From the NCBI GenBank assembly GCA_963814975.1, contig CAWFFB010000009.1, forward strand, positions 62,001 through 126,000: a DNA stretch of 64,000 nucleotides. Reading direction: 5' to 3'. Position numbers and translations under genes: made by a program. The DNA comes from CAVUXJ01 sp963814975. GTDB taxonomy: Bacteria > Acidobacteriota > Vicinamibacteria > Vicinamibacterales > CAVVIG01. Shown here piece after piece: positions 54,788-64,000 of the stretch; the first letter of the stretch is position 1, and every line of letters begins with the position of its first letter. The notes under the pieces were generated by a model. That model was given only the letters and a program-made list of their open reading frames with translations. It did no database searches and was not told the origin of the DNA.

Positions 54788-55600
54788 TCACATGAGCCTT
54801 TCACGCACGACAATGGTGTCGCCGGGCTGCACGGCGGTCTGCAGGTCAACATCCAGGGTGACCGCCTTGCCGTCGATCTGACGGATGATCTGAAGGCGCC
54901 GCGTCGAACCGCGTTCGTTCACCCACCCGGCCAGCGCCAGCGCCTGCCGAACAGTCATGCCGCTGCGTATCACGTACTCACCAGCCGACTTGACCTGGCC
55001 CGATACGAATACAGTCGCCGCGCGCGGCACGAAGATGGTATCGCCTGCTCTAAGCGCGACATTCTGAGAGAGCACCCCCATCTGAAGACTCTGCAGGTTG
55101 ATGTGAATGGTCTCGGCATTGGAGGAGTTCGCAGCTTGCGCCGTGCCCGCTCGCGCTGGCTCGCTTGGCGAATGGACGATCATGATTTCGGATCCGGCAC
55201 GATCGGTTATCGAGCCGACGCGCGCCAGCGCTTCTATGAGTGTCATCGATCCGGTGAACTGCAGGCTGCCGGGTTGCCGCACCTCGCCCATGACGAAGAC
55301 TTGCTGGCTGCGGTATTGGTCCACCGTGACGCTGACCTGCGGGTCCGTAAGGTAGCCGTCAGCCAGGCGCCGACGGATCTCGTCCTCGGCGGCCCGAATG
55401 CTCAAGCCGCCAACCGTCACACGGCCGACCAGTGGGAATGCGAGCGTGCCGTCGGCCTCGACGGTAAACTTGCCCGACAGCTGGGGACGGTCAAACACGG
55501 TTACCCCGAGCACATCATTGGGACCGATAATGTACAGAGCTGGATCGCTGGCAGACGTAGGCGTGACCTGCAGCGCGGTCAGGAGGAGAAGAATCAGCAT
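54788..55600 (-). CDS. Wza-like polysaccharide export protein (poly_export plus two SLBB domains)
   Basis: About 270 residues from ATG 55600, with a hydrophobic signal (MLILLLLTALQVTPTSASDP). The poly_export domain (YIIGPNDVLGVTVFDRPQLS, then AFPLVGRVTVGGLSIRAAED) is followed by SLBB domains (QQVFVMGEVRQPGSLQFTG and TVFVSGQVKSAGEYVIRSGM) and a C-terminal VQPGDTIVVRERLM. No lipobox Cys is visible, so it may be non-lipidated or its start is misjudged. It would form the outer-membrane export channel in partnership with the Wzc-like kinase at 58360. Confidence 0.9.
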   Translation of the reverse strand: MLILLLLTALQVTPTSASDPALYIIGPNDVLGVTVFDRPQLSGKFTVEADGTLAFPLVGRVTVGGLSIRAAEDEIRRRLADGYLTDPQVSVTVDQYRSQQVFVMGEVRQPGSLQFTGSMTLIEALARVGSITDRAGSEIMIVHSPSEPARAGTAQAANSSNAETIHINLQSLQMGVLSQNVALRAGDTIFVPRAATVFVSGQVKSAGEYVIRSGMTVRQALALAGWVNERGSTRRLQIIRQIDGKAVTLDVDLQTAVQPGDTIVVRERLM

Positions 55601-55682
55601 GGTTCGTCCTCGTCGAGTCGTCACTCCGAGTCCCTTCCGGCAGAGTCGGAAGTCAAATCACGGCGGGAAATCACCTCACGGA

Positions 55683-56913
55683 TCAGAACCCGTACGTCAG
55701 AGACGAGGCGATCCGCATCTGCTCAAAAGCCCGCCACGCCTCGAACTCCGACGTCCGCGTCAGCCGCGTGAGCTGGAACCCCATTCTCCTGCTTCCAACG
55801 CGATAGCCGACATCGACGTCGTAGCCGACTGACCCTCTCCGATGGCTCTCCGACACCGTACTTCAAGTTGAAGCGACTCAAGGTTCCGCGAACGTCCCAC
55901 GCATCTGCGAAGCGGTGGGTCACCGAAAGCTGGACACCCGTCTGCAGGTAATCCCGCTGGTCGGCTCGATACGAATATGAGAGGTCGCGCTGAACACCGA
56001 CGGCGAACCGCGTCCGTTCGAGCAACGTATAGCCCAGGTCGACGCGCGCGACTGTTCCTTGAAACTCTGGAGCGTTCCCGTCGACGAACGTGCGCCTGGT
56101 GACTCCAATCTCGGCACGGCCGCTCACCCGCGCAAGTGGCTGGAGCTCGATGACAGACGTCACTCGAACGGCGTCGGAATCGCGCTCCGGAGCGGTGGCG
56201 AACCTGTTCCGGTACTGCTCGACGTCTGCTCCCACGCTCGTGAAGGGCGTCGCGGCGTACCGGACCTTCACACCATCGGCCCTCACCGACGCGCCGAGGT
56301 ACTGAGCCAGGTCCGTGTTGAGGTAAAGTGTATCGCCCTTGTAATCGGAAAGCGACCCTCGCGTCATCAGGCCAACCGACGTCTTTCCTGAGAGCCGCAC
56401 GTCGATGCCCGCGTACCACGCCGATTCCACGCGTCGGATGGGGGCGTCGATCTCGAGGTTCTGGCGATGGCGCGTATTCACCCAGGCCCCTCCGACATAC
56501 GGCGTCACGCGGTTGAGGAGCAGTTCGACCTGAGCGCCGTTGTCGGTGTCAATCGAACTCAAGTGACTGAGCTCCTTGAGGTAGACCAAGTCAACCTCGC
56601 TCCGGCCGCGGATTCTCACACCGGGCAGGCGAAGCCACGCCTGAACGGCGGGCGCGACAATGGTTATGAAATCGCCCGCCGGGCGATCGGCGTTGCTCAA
56701 GCGAAGGACGTTGTCGTCCCACCCCGCGGCGAGCCTGATCTCCGGGGACACTGCCAGCGATTCGAACAGCACGCGCGCATCCTCCGGGGCAGGCTGGGCG
56801 AGCACCGGCGTTGCCGCACCGAGCGTGACGAGCGCCACCGCTTTGCACAACCAGCGGCGGGCTCTATCCTCGATAGGGCTCCGCGCAATCGTACGGCGGC
56901 AGAAGGCCCTCAT
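55683..56913 (-). CDS. Outer-membrane beta-barrel protein of the exopolysaccharide locus, frameshifted near the 3' end
   Basis: From ATG 56913 (MRAFCRRTIARSPIEDRARR) with a signal peptide ending VLAQPAPEDA. About 400 residues of alternating strands, for example SPEIRLAAGWDDNVLRLSNA, YVGGAWVNTRHRQNLEIDAP, and VGVQRDLSYSYRADQRDYLQ. The frame changes near 55840; the end then reads YDVDVGYRVGSRRMGFQLTR to a terminal Phe (SLTYGF) at 55683, the outer-membrane assembly signal. It resembles the barrel proteins found beside Wza/Wzc in acidobacterial and exosortase-type loci. The role could be export or anchoring of the polymer. The 380 bp to cysC contain no other gene. Confidence 0.75.
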
Positions 56914-57293
56914 TTGGAGGCCGTTGAGCGGTTCTAGACAGAGCCTCGCTTTTTCAGTCAGATGGCTTGACTGTGCGAGTGCGCGCACGATCCCGGCGGA
57001 CACGCGCCGTTGCACGGCGAGCACGACAGCTTCCTTGGAGAAATGCATCTGCTGAAGACAAGCACGTCTTCGCCGTGGCAATTCGTTTCCAGGTCGTGGT
57101 CGATCGACGGGTGGCCGTCGCCTGAATCCACAGAGGGCCATCATGTCCGGGAAAATGGATCCTGCCCATCGCCGCAATACAGAGCTCGATCTTCTCGATC
57201 ACAACCTGCCATCCTACGACTCATCGTCGCGCGGATCACCCCTCGGCTCCCCGGGAATCGGCCGACCCAGTGACCGGTCTGTCTCCTGCCGCG

Positions 57294-57836
57294 TCAGGCC
57301 CACAAAGGCTCGCCCGTGCGTTCTGCCCAAGTCGTCAGAACGATGGAAACGGCTTCCTCGCACGAGATAAGAGACGTATCGATCGTCACCTCTGGACGCT
57401 CGGGTGGCTCATATGGATCGTCGAGGCCCGTGAAGTTCTGAATCTCGCCTCGGCGCGCGCGGGCATAAAGACCCTTGACGTCCCGGCGTTCACATTCGTG
57501 GAGCGGAGTCGAGACGTAGATCTCGATAAAATTGCCACATAGCCGACGGACGTATTCACGTGAGTCGGCATATGGAGAAATCAGGGCACAGACGACCGTT
57601 ATCCCGTGATTCGCGAAACGACTGGCAAAAAACCCGACCCGTCTGACGTGGGCGTCACGATCCGCCCTGCTGAAGCCCGTCGGAGCGATGCTTCGAATGT
57701 CATCCCCATCGAGATACTCGGTTTCAGCACCTCGGGCTCGCAATGCCGCGTTCACGAGCGCGCCAATCGTCGTCTTCCCGGCGCCCGAGAGACCAGTAAG
57801 CCAAAGCACCGCGCCCGGACGGACTCGCCCTATCAT
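57294..57836 (-). CDS. cysC: Adenylylsulfate kinase
   Basis: A 180-residue APS kinase that phosphorylates adenylylsulfate to PAPS. P-loop GLSGAGKTTIGALVNAALRA, EYLDGDDIRSIAPTGFSRAD with the DGD motif, VRRVGFFASRFANHGITVVC, and the lid region VKGLYARARRGEIQNFTGLD are all as in CysC. No sulfurylase (CysD/N) is adjacent, so APS must come from elsewhere in the genome. Its place in an exopolysaccharide locus that also encodes a sulfotransferase suggests PAPS for glycan sulfation rather than assimilation. Confidence 0.95.
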   Translation of the reverse strand: MIGRVRPGAVLWLTGLSGAGKTTIGALVNAALRARGAETEYLDGDDIRSIAPTGFSRADRDAHVRRVGFFASRFANHGITVVCALISPYADSREYVRRLCGNFIEIYVSTPLHECERRDVKGLYARARRGEIQNFTGLDDPYEPPERPEVTIDTSLISCEEAVSIVLTTWAERTGEPLWA

Positions 57837-58359
57837 GGCCTGAATACGCAGACATCCTGCAAAACCGACTTCCGGCGTCCGCAGTCTCCGATCGTCTGCA
57901 GCTCCATCAGAGGAGAACCGCGCCCAAGTCGGTGGTGATAAGGTCGCCCACGACGGCTGAAACGCGCTTGCAGCCAGCGGCCGCCTGCATGAGGTCGAGC
58001 TCGGTCTCGGTGATCGACACGGCCGCCGCGATGACGATCATACTTGTGCTCATCAGAATGTCAGTAACGTCGGTCCATCGGCGGACGTGCTCGCCGTGTC
58101 TGGTGCGTTTGAGGTCCTCGACGCCACAAGCCTAGAGTAGTGAGGAGAGGCCGGAGTTTGTCCACGCGCGCTACAAAATCGCCGCGGGTGACGATAAACT
58201 GTCTCCGTAGAATCCGATCGCGTGCGGTGCAGTCGTCCCCCGTCCGCGACGACTGATTGAACCTTCGAGAGAGCGAGGCAGCGACATCGAGCTTTCCGCG
58301 AGCTGCTCCAGCAGCAGCGGCCGCGGGCGTGAACCCGATGGAATGTGAGTGGTGGCGCC
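57837..58359. other. 520 bp without a firm gene; one short minus ORF
   Basis: A 48-codon minus-strand ORF (57907-58053, beginning MSTSMIVIAAAVSITETELD) has protein-like composition but no recognised domain and no clear ribosome binding site. It could be the end of a lost gene. Nothing else seen. Confidence 0.35.
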
Positions 58360-60603
58360 TTACCCCTGGACCAAGGGTGCTGCGGTCGAGTCACCACCCT
58401 TCGAGAGGGCATCCGGCACTTCGGGTAGCCATGAACGGTCTTCTTGACGAGGATAGTACATCGGGTAATCCCGATGGTAGTACGGCAGATAGGACTCGCC
58501 GGGCTGGTCGAGCACAGCCCGATTCAGCATGGCCCCCACGAGGGTGCCGCCCGCTGCATCGAGCCGCGCCACTGCTGCACACGCCACCTGTCGTGACGTC
58601 TGGCCGCATCCCACCATGAGCAGGACGCCTGAAGCCACTCGGGCAATGAGGCATGGATCGGTGACCGCAAGGACGGGTGGGGAATCGAGCACTACCCAGT
58701 CGAACTGCTTCCGGAGGAGATCGATCAGCTGGCCAAAGCGCTCCGAGCCGAGCAGGTCGGCGGGGTTGCGCGACGCGCAAGCCAGACGGCATCAGCCACA
58801 GTCGGGCAACATTCGTCTTGCGAATCGCGCTTGTTATCGTCGTTCCCGTCAGCGCGTCGGTCAGTCCAGGCTGCTGTTCTTCCCCGAACAGTTCATGGAG
58901 CCGCGGTTTCCGCAAGTCAGCGTCGATTAGCAGCACGCGCTGGTTCAGCCGCGCGAGCGACAGGGCGAGGTTCGCAGCCGCCATCGTCTTGCCCTCTTCT
59001 GGTTCCGAGCTGGTTACGAGCAGGGTACGCGCGATCGTCAGCTCGGGAGCCATTATCAGGTTCGTTCGCACGCTGTTGAGCAGCTCTGTCAAACTGGGGC
59101 GATGTTACCTCGCTGAGAAGCAGCGATGCGTGTCCATTCTGCGGCTTCACGAGTGGCATCACGCCCAGAACCTGGATGCCGAGATGCCGCTCAACATCCT
59201 GCGGGGAGGTCATCCCGGTATTGAGAGTTTCGAGCAGGAACACCAGTGCCAGCGCCAGGGCTCCGCTCCCGACGAGGGCCAGCATGAGGGTGCGCTCTTT
59301 GCGCGGGAGGGTCGGCCATGCGGGGATCTCAGCCGAATCCACGATTCCGACGCTCGTGCTCTGCAGCTCGCGCGCGAGGCTCGCCTCCCTCGAGCGCTGC
59401 AACAGCTTGTCGAGCGCCTCACGGTTGCTAGTGGCTTCGCGCTCGAGTGCGTTGTATTCGACCGCCTTGCCGTTCAGGGCCTGGACTTCTACTTTCTGCC
59501 GCTCCAGAGCGACCACCAGCGCACGTTCGCGCGACTGCGCCGCCTCGAAATCGTTTCGAATCGCACGGACCACATTGGAGATTTCCGTCTGCAGCTTCCG
59601 CTCGGCGCTCTGAACCGCCCCCTGCAGCTTGATCATCTCAGGGTGACGTTCGCCAAGCTCCTTGGAGGCCTGCACCAGCTGCCGCTGCAAAGCGGTCACC
59701 TCCCCCTTCAATCCCTGAATGAAGCCGTTCGACGCGATGGCCGGCAGCGTGTCTAGCGGATCGCGATCAGCCTGGATGGCCGATAGTTGCTTGTACTGCG
59801 CCTCCTTTTCGATGGTTTCCGCCCTCGCCTTCGACACCGCGGCCTGCAGTTCCCCCAGTTTCTGCACGACAATGTTCTGTTGCTCCGCGCCGAGTCGATC
59901 GGTGAAGAGGGCGTCTGCACCATGCTCCTCCCGGTAGCGCTGCAGGGCCATCTCGCTTGCCTCGACGACCTTGCGCTGTTCTTGGACCTGTTGTGACAGC
60001 CAGTCGGACGCCTCGCCGGTCATCCTCGACCTGAACTCGAGAGTTCCGGCGCACGTACGCCCCCGCGAGAGCATTCGCGACTCGGGCCGCCATCACCGGG
60101 TCAGTGGAACGGAAGCCGACATTGACGAGACGAGTGTCTTTTACCGCTGCAACGCTGCGTCCCACTACAATCTCATCCACGGTAGGCACTGGCGTCTCGC
60201 CTTCGTGAGGCGGCTGGGCAACGTTCGAGGTCAGTTCCTTCTGAGCCATGTCGGCGAGGTCTCGACTCGCCAATATGCCCAACTGAGTCGGGAGGAATTC
60301 TCTCATCCACTCCCGCTGATCTAGGAGCGGGCGGTCGAGAGCCAAGACGTTCGGGTCTGCCTCGATCTGCAACGTGACCCGTGCTTCGAAGACTTTGGTG
60401 GCGGTCCAGTTGTGCAGGACGCCACCGAATAGTCCGGCGACCACAATCGCCATGATGAGCCGCCGGCGCCTGTAGACGATCCACAGATAATCGCGAAGCC
60501 TTAGATAATCGGTTACAACAGTTCCGCGGTAACCGCTCGCAAGAGACTCAAGGGTGCCAGAACTTGGCGGAGAAGGCTCGCGGGTCTCGGGAATTGTGCG
60601 CAT
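58360..60603 (-). CDS. Wzc-type polysaccharide co-polymerase / BY-family tyrosine kinase, frameshifted three times
   Basis: About 745 residues from ATG 60603 (MRTIPETREPSPPSSGTLES). Wzz/GNVR domain: LRDYLWIVYRRRRLIMAIVV with membrane helix 1, a long periplasmic coiled coil (TGEASDWLSQQVQEQRKVVE to VQSAERKLQTEISNVVRAIR), then membrane helix 2 (ERTLMLALVGSGALALALVF). The kinase part has Walker A LVTSSEPEEGKTMAAANLAL, Walker A' VLLIDADLRKPRLHELFGE and a C-terminal tyrosine cluster (YLPYYHRDYPMYYPRQ). Frames change near 60050, 59090 and 58770. It controls chain length and export with Wza; autophosphorylation on the tyrosine tail is expected. Confidence 0.9.
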
Positions 60604-60668
60604 CAGCGGAGCCTCTCCGTTACGATGATCGTGTCGCGGGGCTGCATGGTCTCGTGCAGTTGAAACTG
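60603..60668 (-). pseudogene. C-terminal remnant of a second Wza-like export gene
   Basis: Twenty-one codons reading FQLHETMQPRDTIIVTERLR and a stop that overlaps the wzc start codon (TGATG). This matches the last residues of the Wza at 54788 (VQPGDTIVVRERLM). The remainder upstream is missing. An export-protein gene therefore once preceded wzc in the normal order and was removed by a deletion or rearrangement ending near 60670. Confidence 0.55.
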
Positions 60669-62818
60669 AGTGCGGCCTCACGACTTCGGCCACATGACCG
60701 ACTGCCCGCTCCCAGGAAGAAAGCTGAATGTTACCACGCCATCGCCCGAAGCTGAGGCTGGCCTTGCTCGGCGGCTTGTTTCAGCGCAAGCCGGATGCAA
60801 GAAGGATGACACAAGGTGGGTCGCCAGGCGATCCGCAGATGCCACCGCTCACCTTTTTGTCTGGAGATGTGTAAGCCCGACCCAACGGGTCGTTCTTCCG
60901 AGAAACGACCCACGCCGATGGAACTCGGCCATTATGTTGATCTCTCTTGCCTCCAACCGGGTGTCCGGGGTGCTAAGCCGTGTAGAGATTCTGCAGAAGC
61001 AGCGCGCGAAGCGGTGTGCGCCATGGGAATCGACGGCCGCCCGAGAGTCGAGCACATCTGGGTAAGCCGCGGCGCCAGCGCGGCAAAGACCTGGTCCGTC
61101 AGCCGTCGATCGGGCGCAGCGGATGATTGGGCGCACGCGCTGCTCGGGCGACAGCTAACTGAACAGGCCCGTAATCTCCTCATCTGGTCCACGCATTCGG
61201 TCGCTCCTTGGGAAAAGGCGGGAGCATCGTAGTAGGGAGGACCACGATGTCGATCCCCAGTCGTTTTTTAGCAACCTGTTAGCAGAAACGATTCGGTCGA
61301 CGAAGACGCCGTGTCCCCGACCCAGAAACCTGCTTCGGTCGCGGCCCTCGGCCACGGGCGCGTGCGTCCACGGAGCCTAGAAGCCGCGCGATCCGCGCCG
61401 CAGGCGTTCTGCGGTCGACGCGAGATGAGCGCGGCCGCGCAGATCGGAGCACATGCCGAAGTGATACCAGCCCCCCGGATCGCCCCCCGAGCGTGTTGTA
61501 GAGCGTGCTCGGCTGCGGAGTGCCGATCACGCACGACAGCATCGAGGCCCAGTTCCGGCAAATGAAGAGTCCATATGCGAGTGGCGGTTCACACGCGGGG
61601 TCCGCCGCGGGCCGGTGGCTCGCAGAAGACGGAAGTGCGACAAGCGGCGCGCTGATGTGGGTTGAACGAGCGTAAGAAATCTATGCGCCGTCGCCGGCTT
61701 CCGCGGTGCGACCGACACTGTTGCAGATCCACGTTCAAATTCCTACTATCCTGTAACACCATTTCACTGCTCATCGACAGGCATTTCACGGCTCCCGGAC
61801 AGGGCTGTCGGTGCCAAACGGTGTGCGCCGACAATAGTGTCGATTCCCTTCCCTCTCGCGGCATTCGCGGCCAATGCATAAACGGCATCCTGCCGCAAAT
61901 AGCTGATGTTGCAGACGCGCGTTCCTCGCGGTTTGATAGGCCAGCGATTAAACTCTTGTGCGCTGGACTAGGAGAGGGTGCCGCGCCGATAGGAGGCCGA
62001 AACCATGGCGTTCGGAGCCTGCCCGGTCACAGGAATACCCTGGCTCGAGGCGGTTGAGCGTTTGAATCGCGCTCTGCTCGCTCATCATGAGGACCACCGC
62101 ACGTTGTGGTGGATTGTATGCTCAATGACGTCAGCCGCCTTTGGCAGTCCGGGTAGTCCGACTCCAAAATAACGCCCGAAGCGATGCGGCTGGGGGTCGG
62201 CCGCTGCCATAAGCAACGCAGCTCGTGGGTATTTAGTTGACTGTCGCCGTGAACCGTTGCAGAGGTCAGTCCAAAACACCGGTTGTCCCGACGTCTGTGG
62301 TTCCTCGACACCACGAGAGCTGGCTTCAAGAAGTACGTTATCTACCTGCGGCGGGGTATACGTCTGCCCAGCACCGGACCAATGCACTAGGGGTGACGCC
62401 CTCGACCCGATCTCCCATTCAACTCCAACGATGTAGAAATGCGTGGGGGTGCAGTCTTTTGATACGCAACCTCTATTGACGTCCGTGTACCAAGTTGAAC
62501 TGGCGCGTGGTACGGCGTAGATCGACGAAAACTCTTCACCCTAAGCCTACTGAGCTGCCTCATACTGGCGTTGGGGTGCATTTTGGGGCAAATCTGAGAT
62601 CAGAATTTGCATGGAATTGATGATGAAGTTACGGCGCGCCTTAACACCTACGCGCGCAAGCAGAGATTCCTTGAACAACGCGGGCAGGGCGACCTCAGGA
62701 CACCCAGCTATCCATTCGAAAGCATCGGTTATTCGCAGGATCTCTCATCGTGCAGCTGCGTCGAGTGCAGCACGGGCTGCGTGTTGTCACTTGACGCTGC
62801 CTCGCACAGTCAGTTCCC
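60669..62818. other. 2.1 kb without a supported gene
   Basis: All ORFs in both strands are short and do not look like proteins. The nearby wza remnant ends abruptly at the left edge, so this may be decayed or foreign DNA that replaced part of the locus. No inverted terminal repeats or transposase fragment were recognised. The right end should contain the promoter for the 62819 gene. Confidence 0.5.
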
Positions 62819-64000
62819 ATGCACAACAGTGTTTCAGTCTCCGGCAGCATTTCGCGTCCCGCAGCTCCTCAGGTGCGCCTTCCTGCGCCGACTGCTCCCA
62901 AGCACGCGATCCTGGTACGCGGCGCTGGCCTGCTGGCATGCCTCGACAGCTTGGCCGCCGTCGCCGCGATTCTCGGGGTGCTCGTCAGCGTGAGTCTCCC
63001 GACCCTGCAAGGTGCTCTGGAAGGCTTCCTTTCGGCGCGGATCACCGTAAAGAACGTACTGCTCCTCATCTTCCTGGCGACGGCTTGGCCGGCCGTCTTT
63101 CATCTGTTCGGGCTCTACGAGGCGCGACACCTTCGGCAGCTCGGATCGGAGGCCCGGCGCCTGATCGCCGCCACCACCGCTGGATCCGGACTGGCGCTCG
63201 TTTTTCCGCTGACAAGCGTGACCGGTACCGTCACCGTCGCCGACCTACGGCATTTCTGGCTGGCATCGCTCGTCCTCTGTCTGATCGTGCGAACCGGCAG
63301 GCGAGCGGTCGATCGTTCGCGTAACCGTCACGTGCGGCGGACCCTCATCGTCGGGACGGGCCGCCTGGCCGCACGCGCCTATCAAGACCTCTGCGCTTGG
63401 CCGGCCGCATCGTTACGAGGTCGTTGGCTTCGTGGACGAACCCGCCGACGCTGGCCCCGCGTTCGACCGAGTTCAGCAGCAGACGATCGGCACCCTCGAG
63501 CACCTCGAGCAGATCCTGATGCGCCAGGTGATCGACGAAGTCGTCATTGCGCTCCCTGTCAAATCCCGCTACCAGCAGATTCAGTACGCGATCGGCGTGT
63601 GCGAGCGCGCGGGGGTTCAGGCGAAGTACGGTGCCGATCTGTTCGAGAGCACGGTTGCGTCTCAAAGGTACGACGCCCATGGCGACCGGGCATTCGTGGC
63701 GCATGCACGTGGCGCCCGACGGCTACCGGCTCGTCGTCAAGCGCGCGATCGATATCATCGGTGCAGCGGTGGGCCTTATCCTCTTCGCGCCGCTGTTGCT
63801 GATCGTGGCGATCGCGATCAAGCTGACGAGTTCCGGGCCCGGTCATCTACGCGCAGGAGCGGTGCGGCCTCAACAAGCGGCCGTTCCGGATGTACAAGTT
63901 CCGGTCGATGTTCGCCGATGCCGATACGCTGCAGGCCTCGCTCGAGGAGCGGAACGAGGCGAGCGGACCGGTGTTCAAGATCCGGGATGACCCGCGGATC
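62819..64000 (+). CDS. Polyprenyl glycosylphosphotransferase (WbaP/EpsE-like), frameshifted and cut by the window end
   Basis: ATG 62819 opens an N-terminal region with four to five membrane helices (LVRGAGLLACLDSLAAVAAI, VKNVLLLIFLATAWPAVFHL). A CoA-binding-like Rossmann domain (RRTLIVGTGRLAARAYQDL, then EVVGFVDEPADAGPAFDRVQ after a break near 63400, and IDEVVIALPVKSRYQQIQYA) follows. After a break near 63690 the C-terminal transferase begins: RLVVKRAIDIIGAAVGLILF, and after another near 63840 YAQERCGLNKRPFRMYKFRS. The Lys-Arg-x-x-Asp and KFRSM signatures mark the bacterial sugar transferase family, which starts polymer synthesis by moving a sugar-1-phosphate onto undecaprenyl phosphate. The end is missing. 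Confidence 0.9.

Noticed and set aside
60816..62480. Several 80-140 codon ORFs in the 60.7-62.8 kb gap
   Set aside because: They overlap on both strands, have no ribosome binding sites or domains, and none is clearly better than its antisense partner.
1..64000. CRISPR arrays, rRNA or tRNA genes, complete insertion sequences
   Set aside because: No regularly spaced short repeats, no rRNA signature and no tRNA-like cloverleaf were seen by eye. No transposase with flanking inverted repeats was recognised. A covariance-model search would be needed to be certain.

Overview
The window is a high-GC bacterial chromosome segment, most likely from an acidobacterium (Vicinamibacteria-like). That placement is an inference from the Oar-type TonB-dependent receptor with an N-terminal carboxypeptidase-regulatory-like domain, the PxKF-domain protein, the many secreted beta-helix and FG-GAP proteins, and an H4MPT/methanofuran C1 cluster. 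No rRNA, tRNA or CRISPR array was seen.

Layout. 0-1.2 kb: SpoIIE-type phosphatase. 1.2-8.1 kb: a probable small integrated island, bounded by near-identical 21-bp direct repeats, with a broken tyrosine integrase at its left end, internally duplicated and scrambled DNA, small ORFs and a PxKF secreted protein. 8.3-14.3 kb: OmpR/HK two-component system, a glucoamylase deletion remnant, a small secreted protein, STAS protein, GGDEF cyclase and MBL-fold hydrolase. 14.5-20.4 kb: F420 genes (fno, cofE, an F420/FMN split-barrel oxidoreductase) with a YbhN-like membrane protein and a 987-aa TonB-dependent receptor. 21.1-29.5 kb: a C1 cluster, reading on the minus strand fwdD - small ORF - fwdB - fwdA - fwdC - ftr - mfnD - mfnF, with a truncated MfnA-like decarboxylase diverging upstream. 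29.7-34.0 kb: secreted beta-helix and FG-GAP/FnIII proteins. 35.2-64 kb: a large exopolysaccharide locus with eight GT2 glycosyltransferases, a GT4, a GT-C-like membrane protein, two polysaccharide deacetylases, sulfotransferase, APS kinase, Wzm/Wzt ABC transporter, KpsC/S-like protein, methyltransferase, Wza, outer-membrane barrel, Wzc-type BY-kinase and a WbaP-like initiating transferase cut by the window end.

Main discovery. fwdB, the catalytic subunit of formylmethanofuran dehydrogenase, has an in-frame UGA at residue 116, exactly where archaeal FwdB carries the Cys/Sec ligand to W/Mo. It is followed by His-Gly-Pro and, 18 nt later, by a perfect 7-bp hairpin with an AGUU loop that fits the bacterial SECIS model. 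The N-terminal 4Fe-4S cysteines are intact and a separate FwdD subunit is encoded. This points to a selenocysteine-containing, metal-dependent formylmethanofuran dehydrogenase in a bacterium, unlike the metal-free Fhc hydrolase complex of methylotrophic proteobacteria. Its methanofuran biosynthesis genes and F420 genes are nearby.

Caveat. About twenty otherwise well-conserved genes are split by single-base-type frameshifts, with homology continuing in another frame. This looks more like assembly or long-read indel error than real decay, so these genes are given as single CDS entries spanning the breaks. The fwdB UGA is not one of these: both halves lie in the same frame.
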